Assembly (NCBI RefSeq): GCF_003052165.1
Contig: NZ_CP024869.1
Span: forward strand, 2,390,001-2,454,000
From: Dietzia sp. JS16-p6b
Lineage (GTDB): Bacteria; Actinomycetota; Actinomycetes; Mycobacteriales; Mycobacteriaceae
Direction: 5' to 3'
DNA length: 64,000 nucleotides
Within the stretch, counting starts at the first letter, position 1. Every line of letters starts with the position of its first letter. Below the pieces are notes generated by a model that ran no database searches, had not been told where the DNA came from, and saw nothing but the letters and a program-made list of their open reading frames with translations. Shown piece by piece: positions 61,479 through 64,000 of this stretch. Position numbers and translations under genes: made by a program.

Positions 61479-61727
61479 AGCATCATCACGCGCCGCGTCC
61501 GATCACACCCGCCGGGAGCGTCGCCTGTGGAGGAGCAGAACGACCATCCACAACCACCCGCGCACGCCGGTGACAGTCGCAGGTGGTCCTCCCGCGTTCT
61601 GGTCGTGCCCAGCGCGGCGAGACGCGCGATTCACCGCAGCAGAGACGACCAAGACCGATGGACGCCTGAGTGCGTCGTCCCCCTGGCGCGCCGGCCTGCG
61701 GTCAGCCCTCTGGTCGTCGGCCTGCGG

Positions 61728-63643
<1,916 letters not shown>

Positions 63644-63644
<1 letters not shown>

Positions 63645-64000
63645 TACTGCTCCGGTGTCTGTTGCGGGTTGTCTATGACGTGGGCCCCGGCGACGGGGCC
63701 GCGGGTGAGTCGGACCTCGCGCGCGACACCGGTCTCGCTCACCTCGGTGGCCACCGCGATCGCCTGGTCGCGGTCGGCGCAGAAGAACAGGCAGGTGGGG
63801 CCGGAGCCGGAGACCATGCCGTGCAACGCTCCCGCCTCGGCTCCGGCCCGCAGGGTCCTGCGCAGCGCCGGCATCAGCGAGAGCGCGGCGGGCTCGAGAT
63901 CGTTGGCGAGCACCCCGGCCACCCGCGCGGGGTCGTCGCCCGCGAGCGCCTCGACCAGTGCGTCGACGCCCCCTGCCCGGGGCAGCTCACGGCCGATTCC
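63644..64000 (-). CDS. ispE: 4-diphosphocytidyl-2-C-methyl-D-erythritol kinase, C-terminal part
   Basis: The 3' end of ispE (118 codons in the window; the 5' part lies beyond the right edge). The GHMP-kinase C-terminal motif MVSGSGPTCLFFCADRDQA (about 50 codons from the end) is clear. IspE phosphorylates the methylerythritol pathway intermediate. In M. tuberculosis it is followed by unrelated genes but lies in the same conserved region. The stop overlaps the ABC-F start by one base, so co-expression is likely. Confidence 0.9.

Overview
The window is a high-GC actinobacterial chromosome segment. Near-mycobacterial DosR/DosS proteins and a backbone matching the Mycobacterium tuberculosis Rv1011-Rv1022 neighbourhood (ispE, pth, rplY, prs, glmU, a TetR regulator, mfd, mazG, an LpqU-like lytic transglycosylase) place it in the Mycobacteriales (Corynebacteriales). 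A genus such as Dietzia would fit, but that is an impression, not a demonstrated assignment. Genes are dense, many are translationally coupled (ATGA/GTGA overlaps), and GTG starts are common.

Layout. (1) 1-5.7 kb: a dormancy (DosR-type) locus with a small heat-shock protein, universal stress protein, Acg-type nitroreductase, DosR response regulator, divergent DosS heme-GAF kinase and a flavodoxin, with two DosR-box-like palindromes between hsp20 and usp. (2) 5.8-10.1 kb: a small membrane protein and a two-gene heterodimeric ABC exporter whose ATP-site motifs are split between the subunits. (3) 10.5-17 kb: LpqU-like lytic transglycosylase, a divergent TetR/DUF2236 pair with an operator, a SatD-like regulator with a membrane protein, an FMN alpha-hydroxy-acid oxidase and a GT2 glycosyltransferase. 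(4) 16.7-21.2 kb: mazG and mfd. (5) 21.4-29.1 kb: an eight-gene Nit1C-type (MSMEG_0565-0572) operon. This family of clusters is linked to nitrogen starvation and cyanide assimilation. Here it encodes two related nitrilase-fold proteins; the second has lost the catalytic Glu and Cys. (6) 29.1-31.9 kb: VKOR-family protein, TetR/HdeD divergent pair with a 22-bp operator palindrome, and the Rv1019-like TetR.

(7) 32.0-34.7 kb: tRNA-Gln(UUG) carrying a 2.65-kb integrated island bounded by a 47-bp duplication of the tRNA 3' half. The island has three unidentified minus-strand genes and no visible integrase. (8) 34.8-39.6 kb: a second divergent TetR/DUF2236 pair, a PoxB-like ThDP enzyme with a coupled 52-residue membrane protein, and a flavoprotein. 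(9) 39.7-47.9 kb: glmU, prs, ArsC-like protein, rplY, LysE/LysG-type exporter and regulator, pth, a decayed DUF1990 pseudogene and prfC. (10) 48.1-54.1 kb: secreted amidohydrolase, MFS transporter, GH1 beta-glucosidase and a beta-lactamase-fold lipoprotein. (11) 54.0-64 kb: AI-2E family permease, 3-hydroxyisobutyryl-CoA hydrolase-like protein, PPK2, Tat-exported cholesterol-oxidase-like flavoprotein, TetR, HAD phosphatase, DUF559-like protein, ABC-F ATPase and the 3' part of ispE.

The conserved backbone appears to have been interrupted by accessory blocks: the Nit1C operon between mfd and the Rv1019-like regulator, and the tRNA island between that regulator and glmU. The most unusual items are the catalytically degenerate nitrilase paralogue inside the Nit1C operon, the integrase-less tRNA-Gln island, and the segregated ABC ATP sites.
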